Source of the DNA: Ashinkailepas kermadecensis
Lineage: Eukaryota; Arthropoda; Thecostraca; Neolepadidae
Direction: 5' to 3'
NCBI GenBank assembly: GCA_034440615.1
Contig: JAOTOM010004297.1
Coordinates: 124,001 to 188,000, forward strand
DNA: 64,000 nt
The notes beneath the pieces were generated by a model, which was not told the DNA's origin, made no database searches, and was given only the letters and a program-made list of their open reading frames with translations. Below are positions 48,520 to 61,100 of this stretch, in pieces (the stretch's first letter is position 1; every line of letters starts with the position of its first letter). A program made the position numbers and the translations under genes.

Positions 48520-50720
48520 CTGAAGATTGGTGAAATGGAAATGTAGTACCAATTTTCAAAAGGGTTAAGTGTAAAGTGTGCAGGAAACTACAGGCCAGTA
48601 AGTTTAACTTGACCAATTTGCAAGGTACAATAAATGCTAGTCAAGGAGAATGTTCAGACTCATCTTGATAGGCACAACCTTTTAGGGACACTGAATATGG
48701 TTTTATCTGGGAAATCTTGCTTAAATATCCGATTAGAGTTCATTGAGTATGTAACTGGAGAAGTACATACTCAAAGCAGGATAGATGTTGTGGACTTGGA
48801 CTTTAGAAAATCTTTTGATGAAGCTCCACACAAGCATCTAATACATGAACCAGAGCAGCATAGGGTTGATGGAAAAGATATAGGTTGGATTGAAGCATGG
48901 TTAAGGGATGGAAACAAAGGTAGTGATAAATGTATGCAAAGCTTAACCCACGCCGTCTCGGGGGGGTCGTTAACGACCCCCCCCCGAGGTCGTTAAGGGG
49001 GTTCGTTAACGACCCCTCCTAAGGTTTTCCGCGGATAGGGAAAAAAACGGCGCGCGACAGCGCGCCGAAATTTGGCATATCTTTTCCCACATCAATTTGG
49101 AATGTTGTACCAAAATTTTGAGTCAGGTCATCCAAGGTCAAGTGAGGTCACCTCCAAAAAAGTTCAACCAGTCGTCGCGCTGTAACGGATAAAGATCTTT
49201 TAATGAAACTTTTAGCGTTTGTTTATCTTTAGGGATGCAACAAAATGCACCAGATTAATTTTTATTTTTCCGTTTTTTATTACTTATTAGTTTTGCATGT
49301 TTGCCCATTAGAGTTAAAAATCGATGATTCTGGCTAAAGTAAGCATGTTTATGGGAGCAAGTTGACTTTGAACAACGTTTTTCGGTCCGCTCATCCATTA
49401 GAAAAAGAAAATTAAAGAGAACTTGAAAATTCAAAATTGTGAAATTTCAAAAAAAAATAAAATTTGGAGTTTTGGGTGGACACAAATTGTATGACCCTGG
49501 TCGATTTCGCTTTCCTTTTCTGATTCCACATATTTTTTTCTTCAAATCTCCCCCAAAATGAACCAAACAGAGCCAAAAACATGATGTAAGTCCTGAAAAC
49601 CTAGGCCCCCTAGTGACGTCATTTTGGGGGGAATTTTTTTTAGGGGCGGTGTCTGGCCCAACTCGTCGAGAGCTTCCCGGTGACATCCGATTCATTTTCG
49701 TGCCGCCCATAGTTTGGAAGATAGAGGGGGTGGGTGGGGTATCCCCCCCCCCCAGATGGGGTGTGAGGATCTGACTGGAGAGATAGGGTGGGTTAATGGG
49801 GGTTGCTCTGAATGGAGTGTTACAGGGTTCTTTTCCAGGTCCACTTCTTCTCTTTGTAATCTTTGTAAACGACACTGAGGTAGGACTGAGGAATAGTGTG
49901 TTCAAAATTTGCCCATGATGTCAAGCTATTGGGAGTGACTAACACTAGTGATAAATTTAGTGATACTCAACTAGACTTGGAGGACCTAAAAAGTGGGCTG
50001 ATGAATAGTAGTTATCTCTTGACTATGTAAAATGTTAAGTTATGCTTCTGTGGTCTGGAGGTGGGATGTTCAGATATACAATGGGGGACTGGATGTCATT
50101 GATGAGGAAAAATACTTAGATGTGTTAGTTTCAATTGATCTTAAAGCAGAAATGCAATGTAGGTATATGACCAACACAGTTGATGTGCCTGTAAGTACCC
50201 TGACATGTACCTCATCTAGGAACAGGGCAATCAGAATGCTGAGGGTAATTAATAGGAGTGTGAGGTAAAAGAGCAAGAAAGTTATGAAAAAACTACTTAG
50301 CCTATGTGTAGCCTCTCTTGGAATATTATGTACAGGCATGGAGCCCTTACTTGAAAGAGATATAGATGTACTAGAAAGAGTGTAGCACAAAGCAACTAGA
50401 CTTATCAGTGGACCAGGTAACTTAGGGTGTGGAGAAAGGCATATGACATTGGGTATGTACTCAGTAAGTATTGGAGACTAAAGGGTGATATGATTGAAAT
50501 GTATAAAATCATGAAAGGGTTAGATGATTTGAATGCTGCTCTTCTATTTAGTGTATCACATAGGAGTTATCAATTCAGGTTGGACAAGTCAAGGTGTAGG
50601 ACAGTTGAGTGTCAACAGGTTTTCAGTCAAAGGGTGGTTGATCAATGGATTGCTTGCTGATGTGGGGAGTTCCTCATTGAATGCATTTAAAAGTAGGGTG
50701 AACATATTTTTAGGTTGAAT
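48520..50720 (+). pseudogene. Decayed non-LTR retrotransposon (RT domain), split by a MITE
   Basis: In plus-strand pieces with frameshifts one can read NYRPVSLT (48585-48610), then HLDRHNLLGT and IDVVDLDFRKSFDEAPHKHL (a degraded VVYLDFSKAFDKVPHxxL reverse-transcriptase block 3), then WIEAWLRD. After the insertion at 48943-49796 it resumes with a G-VLQGS-PG-PLLFVIFVND-like stretch and FADDVKLLG (catalytic A/FADD box, 49890-49945). The thumb/C-terminal segment is SPYLKRDIDVLERVQHKATR (50345-50405), then KGDMIEMYKIMKGLDD (50475-50530). The order and motifs are those of CR1/jockey-like LINEs. It is dead, with stops and frame changes throughout, and lies in the most AT-rich part of the window. Confidence 0.8.
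48943..49796 (+). mobile_element. TTAA-flanked MITE (piggyBac-like family 2) nested in the LINE
   Basis: TTAA at 48943-48946 and 49793-49796, termini TTAACCCACGCCG and GATAGGGTGGGTTAA, so the terminal inverted repeat starts TTAACCCAC. Near the left end are palindromes GGGTCGTTAACGACCC and GTTCGTTAACGACCCC. Removing the insert and one TTAA restores continuity of the LINE remnant. No ORF. Confidence 0.87.
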
Positions 50721-50829
50721 AATCTTGTTTTGAGCTCTAATTGGTGGTGGATGAGGTGAGATTTATGCTAGTAGGTGTACATGGTGCAGGCCTCTTTAAG
50801 CAGGCATGGATGGAGTTGAAGAGTATATC

Positions 50830-51195
50830 ATGTATAAGTAGCATGTATATGCCCACCATCATAAATTGTGAACATAGACATCTCTTAGCACAATTCAAGG
50901 TGGAGGGATTACTTGTGTCCTGAACTGTTATACAGTGTGATTTGTTGATAGTATTTTGTATTGTTGTCATAATCATGAATATGAGTTTGGTGAACTTTGT
51001 GCAACACCAAATATAGGTGACCAAACTGTACCAAAGTAAGCAAACAAACAACATGCGCTTGGGAGTATGCTATTTGATGAAAATTGAGCTTGCAGGACTG
51101 AAGGGATATTCTGAATGACATGCTTCCATGGCGAATTTTGGCATCCTGTACTCGTTTATCTCATACCTCATGACATAAAATGATAATTTCAACAT
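50830..51195 (+). mobile_element. Decayed hAT-like MITE copy
   Basis: Shares GTATAAGTAGCATG, CCACCAT...ATTGTGAA, ACATCTCTTAGCACAATTC and the terminal CATGGCGAATTTTGGCATCC / ATAATTTCAACATCACTG with the younger copies. The 5' end is unrecognisable. Copy 51206 has inserted right at its 3' end. Confidence 0.6.
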
Positions 51196-51205
51196 CACTG
51201 TAGCA

Positions 51206-51690
51206 CAGTGATACATTATTCGTGAAATAGGGTGGAATATACCACTTTCTGAACACTCAATAGACATCTTTCTCCAAGAAGTATTGACATCCTGCTCCTT
51301 GATGCATGCTTATAAAGTATTTGTGTCTCCTTTCTAACAGTATCTCGTTTATAAGTAGCATGTGCATGCTCTTTACAAGGAATGGTGATACGCGAACATT
51401 TCGCAATGCAATTTCAGGTAAAGGGATTACCTATAATGTGATATGGCATACAATAGCAGTTCATAGCACAGTTATTATTCTCCCTATCCCGAATATAGTT
51501 CTTCTTAAATTATGAATCTCAAAACAAATGATAAAGTTACAGTCATAAGTACCTACACCATTGGCTCAAATTTGAGTCTGAAAGACATCAAAAGCATTTT
51601 AAATGACACTAATTCCATGGCAAGTTTCGACATCCTACTGTGTTCGTTTCGACATCTCACACCTAACGAAAAACCATTATATTAACCCTG
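51206..51690 (+). mobile_element. hAT-like MITE, copy 3, exact 8-bp TSD
   Basis: A 485-bp element starting CAGTGATACATTATTCGTGA and ending ATATTAACCCTG. It is flanked by perfect CTGTAGCA duplications (51198-51205 and 51691-51698). It ends 255 bp upstream of the PSMD12 start codon, so it may form part of the promoter region. Confidence 0.93.
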
Positions 51691-51698
51691 CTGTAGCA

Positions 51699-51935
51699 GC
51701 TGTCCTGACCTGACGTGGCCCGACCTGACACAACTCGACCTGACCTGACACGACCCGACCTGACCTGTGCCGACATGGTGAGATCCGACCTGAACCGATC
51801 AGACCTGACCTGACCTGACCTGACCCGACCTGACATCAACAGCTGCACAGCATGGCAGACAACACGCTGAGCACGGCCACCGACGGCAGCCAGCTGGTCA
51901 ACCTGACCTGACCTGACCCGACCTGACCTCAGCAG
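51699..51935. repeat. CTGACC/CGACC repeats 5' of PSMD12
   Basis: A degenerate 5-bp repeat (CCTGACCTGACCCGACC) occupying the immediate 5' flank and 5' UTR, interrupted at 51839-51900 by a duplicate of the PSMD12 start region. Confidence 0.85.
51839..51900 (+). pseudogene. Duplicated first codons of PSMD12
   Basis: This repeats the segment beginning at 51932: AGCTGCACAGC|ATGGC(A/G)GAC and on, encoding MADNTLSTATDGSQLV, 93 bp upstream of the true start. The copy then runs into AACCTGACCTGA, giving a stop after a few codons. It therefore provides an in-frame upstream ATG that makes a ~19-residue peptide. Confidence 0.88.
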
Positions 51936-51944
51936 CTGCACAGC

Positions 51945-52118
51945 ATGGCGGACAACACGCTGAGCGCGGCCACCGACGGCGGTCAGCTGGTCAAGATGGA
52001 GGTGGACTACAGCGCCACGTGCGACGAGAAGATCCCGGCGCTGAAGCGGCTGGCAGCTGACGGACGGATACAGGACGCCATCAACGGCCTGCTGGCGCTG
52101 GAGAAGCAGGCGCGCACG
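51945..52118 (+). CDS. PSMD12: PSMD12 exon 1
   Basis: 58 codons from ATG to Q-A-R-T, phase 0, donor CGCACG|gtcagt. The start is chosen because [20 protein letters not shown] aligns with the family N-terminus and the [10 protein letters not shown] motif. An upstream duplicate ATG at 51852 soon reaches a stop. The last eight exon bases and the donor form part of the 26-bp unit amplified in the following intron. Confidence 0.95.
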
Positions 52119-55100
52119 GTCAGTCGCCCCGCAACACGCGCACGGTCAGTCGCCCCGCAACACGCGCACGGTCAGTCGCCCCGCAACACGCGCACGGTCA
52201 GTCGCCCTGCAACACGCGCACGGTCAGTCGCCCCACAACACGCGCACGGTCAGTCGCCCCACAACACGCGCACGGTCAGTCGCCCCACAACACGCGCACG
52301 GTCAGTCGCCCCGCAACACGCGCACGGTCAGTCGCCCCGCAACACGCGCACGGTCAGTCGCCCCGCAACACGCGCACGGTAGAACGCGCCGGTCAGTCGC
52401 CCGCAACACGCGCACGGTCAGTCGCCCCGCAACACGCGCGGTCGCACACGCGCACGGTCAGTCGCCCCGCAACACGCGCACGGTCAGTCGCCCGCAACAC
52501 GCGCACGGTCAGTCGCCCCGCAACACGCGCACGGTCAGTCGCCCCGCAACACGCGCACGGTCAGTCGCCCCGCAACACGCGCACGGTCAGTCGCCCCGCA
52601 ACACGCGCACGGTCAGTCGGCCCGCAACACGCGCACGGTCAGTCGCCCGCAACACGCGCACGGTCAGTCGCCCGCAACACGCGCACGGTCAGTCGCCTGC
52701 AACACGCGCACGGTCAGTCGCCCCGCAACACGCGCACGGTCAGTCGCCCGCAACACGCGCACGGTCAGTCGCCCCGCAACACGCGCACGGTCAGTCGCCC
52801 CGCAACACGCGCACGGTCAGTCGCCCTGCAACACGCGCACGGTCAGTCGCCCCGCAACACGCGCACGGTCAGTGTCGCCCCGCAACACGCGCACGGTCAG
52901 TCGCCCCGCAACACGCGCACGGTCAGTCGCCCCGCAACACGCGCACGGTCAGTCGCCCCACAACACGCGCACGGTCAGTCGCCCTGCACCACGCGCACGG
53001 TCAGTCGCCCCGCAACACGCGCACGGTCAGTCGCCCCGCAACACGCGCACGGTCAGTCGCCCCGCAACACGCGCACGGTCAGTCGCCCCGCAACACGCGC
53101 ACGGTCAGTCGCCCCGCAACACGCGCACGGTCAGTCGCCCCGCAACACGCGCACGGTCAGTCGCCCTGCAACACGCGCACGGTCAGTCGCCCCGCAACAC
53201 GCGCACGGTCAGTCGCCCTGCAACACGCGCACGGTCAGTCGCCCCGCAACACGCGCACGGTCAGTCGCCCCGCAACACGCGCACGGTCAGTCGCCCTGCA
53301 ACACGCGCACGGTCAGTCGCCCCGCAACACGCGCACGGTCAGTCGCCCTGCAACACGCGCACGGTCAGTCGCCCCGCAACACGCGCACGGTCAGTCGCCC
53401 TGCAACACGCGCACGGTCAGTCGCCCCGCAACACGCGCACGGTCAGTCGCCCTGCAACACGCGCACGGTCAGTCGCCCTGCAACACGCGCACGGTCAGTC
53501 GCCCCGCAACACGCGCACGGTCAGTCGCCCTGCAACACGCGCACGGTCAGTCGCCCCGCAACACGCGCACGGTCAGTCGCCCTGCAACACGCGCACGGTC
53601 AGTCGCCCTGCAACACGCGCACGGTCAGTCGCCCTGCAACACGCGCACGGTCAGTCGCCCCGCAACACGCGCACGGTCAGTCGCCCCGCAACACGCGCAC
53701 GGTCAGTCGCCCCACAACACGCGCACGGTCAGTCGCCCCGCAACACGCGCACGGTCAGTCGCCCTGCAACACGCGCACGGTCAGTCGCCCTGCAACACGC
53801 GCACGGTCAGTCGCCCTGCAACACGCGCACGGTCAGTCGCCCTGCAACACGCGCACGGTCAGTCGCCCCGCAACACGCGCACGGTCAGTCGCCCCGCAAC
53901 ACGCGCACGGTCAGTCGCCCCGCAACACGCGCACGGTCAGTCGCCCTGCAACACGCGCACGGTCAGTCGCCCCGCAACACGCGCACGGTCAGTCGCCCCT
54001 GCAACACGCGCACGGTCAGTCGCCCCGCAACACGCGCACGGTCAGTCGCCCCGCAACACGCGCACGGTCAGTCGCCCTGCACCACGCGCACGGTCAGTCG
54101 CCCCGCAACACGCGCACGGTCAGTCGCCCCGCAACACGCGCACGGTCAGTCGCCCCGCAACACGCGCACGGTCAGTCGCCCCACAACACGCGCACGGTCA
54201 GTCGCCCTGCAACACGCGCACGGTCAGTCGCCCCTGCAACACGCGCACGGTCAGTCGCCCCTGCAACACGCGCACGGTCAGTCGCCCCGCAACACGCGCA
54301 CGGTCAGTCGCCCCACAACACGCGCACGGTCAGTCGCCCCGCAACACGCGCACGGTCAGTCGCCCTGCAACACGCGCACGGTCAGTCGCCCTGCAACACG
54401 CGCACGGTCAGTCGCCCCGCAACACGCGCACGGTCAGTCGCCCTGCAACACGCGCACGCAATATATATACTCGGGTCAAGTGGGATGACATTTACTCCAC
54501 ATGCAGCTCTCCCATTCTCCAATCGGGATGCCTGGTGGATTTCGTATCCGAAGTGCCGTTTTTATCTATGTATGCCCCTCAATGATATGCATGATACGTA
54601 AACTGCAACAAAATGAAACGTTACAGACGGTACCCATGATGTGACGCTTGGTACGGCTTCTAACCGCATTTCCATGATCGTATAAGTTGTGGGTGCAATG
54701 TGACCAGAGCATTCAAAGCACCTGGAAGCCCAATCAACTAACTAATTACGCTGTATGCATAATCGGTTATTGGTTTTGCGATGTGTCGACCGCCTTGTTC
54801 GCGTGAGGTCGCCAATCTCTCACGCCGATTGGCAGCGGCCGGAAAGCAGCGGCGGGTGGGAGTCGAACCCACAACCCTTTCGGTTGTGAGATACAGGCGT
54901 CCTGCCCCTGGACTGCTTACTATTCATATGCATCGTGAAAATCGTGTTGCAGTAGTGCTGTTTGACATATCATCTGCAGATGATATTTTTGTAGGCCCAC
55001 CCCCGACACCACATCGCTCCGTGCTCATCTCCTCGGCTTCCACCGTTCCCATCGAGCGATGTCGTCTAGGCTCCGTATGAAATCTGGTATGTTCGCCATG

Positions 55101-58100
55101 GAGCTGTTTGCAATCAATGCAGTCGTAGCATTATTTTGAATCAATTGCTTCCTTCCAACCATACTCATCAGGCTACATCAGTAGGCAGAACCGAACTTGT
55201 AGTCCTAGTCCACGGCAATGGGTCAAATTCAGACGTATAGACTGGTTGTCATCAGCATTATCAGTGACTGTTCAGTAGAAGTGGACGGAGACGAGCTTGG
55301 TGCCAGCCAGTCTCAACTCGTTCACAAACGTTCAATATTGACATATAATTTCCAGTTGACAACAGCGTTGTGTGTGGCGTCAGTCGTGTGCCATGCTGTC
55401 CTTATAGCGCTCCCTTGGCTTTTCTCCAACTGGAAGCGAGCATTTTCCAAGTGTGCTCAGTGCTTGTCTCACAATCGAAAGGTTGTGGGTTCGAGTCTCA
55501 CCTGTCGCTACTCTTCGCCCGCGACCAATCGGCGTGAGAGATTGGCGACGCTACATGACTCAACGATCGACGTGTCGTAAAACCAATAACCAACCAAGTG
55601 TGCTCAGTACGGCATCTGCAGCGCTGTGATCGGGGTCGGGCAGTCGAAGGTCGCCGACACGTCTCGAATCGCTTATCGCCTGGTTTGGCGCACATCCTGC
55701 ACCGCTATCGGCGGGGCTGACGGCGTGACGTGGCCAGGCGGTGGTTAGTCACACAGCCGTCCTGCGAGCGAAGTTCCGTGCGGATCATTCGTAAACGATC
55801 CGTGCATTGGAAGGCGGCGGCAGTGTGGGGTGTTGCGAGCTTGACTGAGCTGTTGGTTGTCGTCTAGCTCAGATTAGGAGGTCCGACCGATGATGATTGT
55901 CAACTGTGGACGACGTTTCGATTTCTTCCTATTTCGTGACAATAGAGATTGTGCTAGTTGTATGCAATTTTGGGGAAAAGCAGCGTCTCATGCGAATGGC
56001 TCTTGTCAACAATCAGGTGTCTTCATTATGGTGATAACTTTAATGTTTAATAAGTTTAAAAGGGAATGTTTTTCTTTTATTTTCCTTCACAAATTGGCAC
56101 AGTGCATCTGCAACATCTCAAGATCAACTGAAAATCTCCTGACAACATAATTATTTTGCAGTATGTGAAAGCTGCTTATACCGGATAAGGGTCAAGATGC
56201 CGAACATATAGACGCCCACGAAAATAAATAATCCCTTTGGTAGCGTCAAATTAGCATTACGGTTGCCTTGATGGTTTGGTCTCAGGGGAGGGGAGCAGTT
56301 CCTTTACATCGGGAGATAAAGCAAGATTTGTCACGCCCATGTTATTTTGCGCTCCGGTGGCATCCCTGATTTCTTCACTACGTTCACTCGCCTACTCGTT
56401 GCTCTGCAGTGGGGTCTGTGTCTTTCCGGATTATCACGAAAAATATCCGTGGCAACGGATAGGTCTTCGGTATGGAGTTTTCACCTATGATTGATAACGT
56501 TTTATAAAAGCTCATGTTGTTTAAATGGAGGGTGGGGCAAACGGCACGATGCCCAAAGCCAATACCAAGACCATTAACATTTAAATGACAATTGTTCCCT
56601 GATCTCAGAACATCGCCATACAATTGTTCCTGAGTTTATTTATGTTCGTACCTGATGATCTCGATAAAATTATATTCCGAGCTAGACAACGAACAAAGAC
56701 GTTCGTTGTCGCTGAGGTAAATAACTATGCCTCGTGACCGGATGACATGGCCGGTGACCTGGCGATGTGACCAGATGACGTGACCGCATCACGTGGCCGG
56801 TGGCCTGATGATGTGACCTGGTGACGTGACCGGATCACGTAGCCGGGTGACGCAACCGGTTACCTGGTGACGTGACCGGATCACGTGACTTGGTAACGTG
56901 GCCGGTGACCTGATGATGTGACCGAGTGACGTGACCTGGTAACGTGGCCGGTGACTTGATGTGACCTGGTGACGTGATCTTGCAACGTGGCTGGTGACGT
57001 GACCGACCCCGCCGCCGGCCGCTGTGTCCGACAGGGCGCCGACATGCACTCCACCAGCCGTGTGCTGGTGGCCATCGTGCAGGTGTGCCACGACGCCGGC
57101 GACCACCAGCTGCTCAACGAGAGCATCATCACGCTGACCAAGCGGCGCAGCCAGCTCAAGCAGAGCGTCACCAAGATGGTGCAGGTGCGCGACGGGCTGC
57201 GGTGCAGAGCGGCGTTGTGCCAGTCAGTCTGGGAAAATGGTCCATCCAAAGCACCATGTGACCTGTGCAGTCGACGCGCCCCTGAACTACAGCAGCGAAC
57301 TAACTACAAGTCCATCCCGAGCGCTCCCCCCAGGGCGCGTGTTGTTTGTGGGTGTCGTGTGCGATGCGGACGGTGGCGACGTGTCGGAGCGCCACTCTGG
57401 AGCGTTTCCGTGATGACACGGGGAAGGGTTTGGGAATGGGGTGGTCTCGGTGAGGGTGGTAGGGCCTGGGCAGTGCTGGTGTGTGCCGACGCAGGTGTGA
57501 AGCGCCGCGATGTGCCGTCCACACGATGCAGGCACAGCTGGAAGGCTGCAGTGGGGCGGCGCGAGTCCGGCCAGGATGTTCGAGGTGTAAAGTTTGTTAA
57601 AGGTGTAATGGGCGCCAAATGACCGAGTAGTCGGCGCGCCCTTAAGCCCAAATAATCAATCAATCAATGTTAAAGGTGTAAAGTTTGTGTTCGTGTCAGG
57701 GTGTGAAGTGTAGAAGTGTTGGCGCCAAGTTTGGTGCGGGTTGATGTGGACTGGATAAGGGCGGGCGAGCCGAACTGGGGACGGCGATCTGGTGGTTGAG
57801 GAGAGCGGCTGTGCGGCACGCTGTCGTGTGGTTTGGGTGTGGGGCAGCAGTGTGCAGGTGTGTGTGTGTTTTGACACCACTGTTTTGGTGCACAACTGTG
57901 ACGCCGAGGGCCGCGCCCAGCCCTTCGGTGTGTGCACTGTGTGGACTGTATTTCATCTGGTCGTTGCGTGATTTGCGTTGCAGTTGATCCTTGATCCGTT
58001 GTGTTGTGATGGTGTGCTCGTCAGAAGCGTAAGGCCCCCTCACCTGATGGCCTGTCTCGAGTACTCGTGAGTCGTACTCGTCTCGTACTCGTGAGTAGTC

Positions 58101-61100
58101 GTACTCGTCTCGTACTCGTGAGTAGTCGTACTCGTGAAATGTCCCCCGGGTATGTGTCGTGTACGCACATGTGCCGGTGTGACAGTGTCCGGAAATTGAA
58201 CAATTTGAGTGGGAACCGACACGTTGTAGGACCTTGTTTTCACCTACTGTAACAGAGTGATGGAGTCCTGAGTTGGCTTTCAGCGAGCGTAACCGCATTC
58301 AACTTCAATAGTTGACATATGTGTGGGTTGATTTGTTTGACACTGGTTTGATATTAATGTCCAAAAAGGTTTTGTTCGTATGGCGATTTGTCATGTTTTA
58401 ACGTTTAGCTTGCTCGCTACATGGTCGACTTCGTTGGACTTGATCGGTTTTGACATGTTGGCTTAACAGCTTCTATTCTGCCAAAATAAGAATTTCAGGA
58501 CCTGTCTGTATGGGTGCTGCTATGACACTGAGTGCAATGCAACCCACTTGGGTTGACGCATCCTAAAATCCCAATAATCGTCGACCCTACGACACTAAAG
58601 CGACCCTGACATTACCTCATCTGACACGGTAACCGGCGCCTGTGACACTGAAGCGACCCTGACATTGCCTCATCTGACCCGGTGACCTGCAGGAGGTGTG
58701 TACGTACGTCGACTCCACCACACACAAGGAGAAGAAACTCAAGCTGATCGACACGCTGCGGACCATCACTGAGGGCAAGGTCGGTGACACCGCCTGAGGG
58801 CACGGAGCAGGCCGTCCGGCACGTCGCTGTGTTATGTGACTCTAATGGCAGCCATATAGTGACGTCACCGGGAGTTCCGGCACGCCACTGTGGGCTCTGA
58901 TGGCAGCGATAGAGTGACGTTACCAAGGGCTCCGGCAGGGCGGCTGCGGCGTTTGTTTGACGTCATGGAGACGGGGTATGCCCTGTTGTGTTCTGGGGCC
59001 GCGGTAGCTCAGTTGGTAGAGCGTCGGACTCTTGATCGAAAGATTGTGGGTTCGAATCTCACAACCGACGGAATTTACCGAGTCTACCCGTGACCAATCG
59101 GCGTGAGAGGTTGGCGACGCTATATAACCTAGCGGTTGAATGGGTCGTAAAAGAACCCAAGGTTCTTCTTCTTCTTCTGTTGTGTTCTGGCCACTCCGGC
59201 ATAGCCATCAGAGAACTCAGAGACAGGCGCAATCGGTCTTATTATTGACGATTATTCGGTTTCTCGGCGATGGTCCATGCTGTGTCGTATCGCGGGTGCG
59301 TAAGCTAGTTGTATCATTGAGTGGTATAAGTGTGTGCAGCTTTGTTATGGTTGTATTTCTGCGATTGGACGTACGTAAAGCAGTTCCATTTATCGTCGTG
59401 TTGCTTCGCGAATGAATTATATGCACTGAACAAACAGCCCGAACATTGAACACGTTGTGTTTTCGGACGGCGTCGTTGTCGTTTTAGGGTGTATTGTCGG
59501 TCTCGGCAGATCTATGTGGAGATCGAGCGGGCTCGGCTGACGCACAAGCTGGCGATGATCAAGGAGGCTGACGGCGACATCGTCGGCGCCGCCGACATCC
59601 TGCAGGACATGCAGGTCGAGACGTACGGCAGCATGGAGAGGATGGAGAAGGTGGGCAGGACGACGCAGTGTTAGAATGATGGTGTTTCGTTAGGTGTTTG
59701 GCGCCCATAAACTCCAATCCAATAATGGTGTTTCGTTAGGTGTGAGGTGTCGACACGAGTACGATAGGATGTCGAAATTCGCCGTGTAAACGATGTCCGT
59801 TAACATAGCTTTTAAGTTCTTCGGGCACAATTTTGATCCAACAGCGTACTCATACGTGCACCTTTTCCCTTTGTTTTGAGATACATAATTTAAGGGTAAC
59901 TATTTTGGCGATGATGATACAAAATACCTATCCTTATTGACTGATATCGTATAACAGACCACATCATAGGTAATCCTTGATTTGTGCTAAGAGATGTTCG
60001 TGCATCACAATCTGCAATGGCAAGTATCAGCATGATACTTATCAACAAGATACTGTAAAAAATTAGATGAGAAGAAGACCTCATAACGACTCATCACGAA
60101 GCACGATGTCGATACTTCATTGAGAGGGATGTCAATTCAGTGTACAGAAAGTGGTATATTCTACCCTATTTCACGAATAGTGTATCGCTGGGGCGACGTA
60201 GGCTGCCTGTCGACGGAGCGAGGCGAGTTGGCTGTTGTACCCAGCGGAGGGGCCAAAGGTGGCTGAATGGCTGCCGGACAAATGGCAGCCGCTCGTCCTT
60301 CAAGCTAAGCAAGCAGCTCATGGGCGCGAATGATCAAAACTGGTCGAAGCGCCCTAAAGCCCAGATAACTAACAACTAACTCTGGTTATATCGCATACAA
60401 ATGTATGCTATTTCCAGATGTATGCGTTGTTTACCAGTGATCGGCAGGTGTTGCTAGGACTAGTGTTGAAGCTGTTTGCCGCAGCTGAGCCGAGCAGGCC
60501 CTACCCTCCATATCACGGCTGGCACAGGACGTTGGTTGGTTATTGGTTTGACGACGGGTCGGCCGTTGGCTCATAGAACGTCGCTAGCCTCCCACGCCGA
60601 TTGGTCGCGCGCGAAGAGTAGCGACAGGTGAGACTCGAACCCACGAACTTTTGGTTGGGAGACGGGTTCTTTGCCTACTGCCCCCCCCGGCCCCGTCGTT
60701 GTTCGCGGCACCGGGGGGGGGGGGGGCCGACACCTGGCCCAGGCCGCCACTCCTGCCTGGGGCTGGTCGGTGGTGAGGGTGTGGTTTAGCGGCGGGTGGC
60801 GGTGCTGCGGGTCTGCCGGCCGAAGTGAGCCGACACCTGGCCCTGCCGCCCCGCCTGGGGCTGGTGGTGGTGGGTGTGGTTTGGGCGGTGGGGTGTGGGG
60901 TCGCCGGCCGAAGTGAGCCGACACCTGGCCCTTCGGCCCGCCACTCCTGCCTGGGGCTGGTCGGTGGTGAGGGTGTGGTTTAGCGGCGGGTGGCCGAAGT
61001 GAGCCGACTCCTGACTCGACGGCTCGCCGCTCGTGCCTCGGCAGGTGACGCTGATTCTGGAGCAGATGCGACTGTGTCTGCTCAAGAAGGACTACATCCG

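Noticed and set aside
52872..54488. 538-codon plus-strand ORF
   Set aside because: A frame through the 26-bp intron 1 array of PSMD12; stop-free only because the unit lacks stops.
59001..59073. Functional tRNA-Lys gene
   Set aside because: A and B boxes are present but the anticodon stem is mismatched and the segment is the head of a 180-bp SINE with flanking target duplications.
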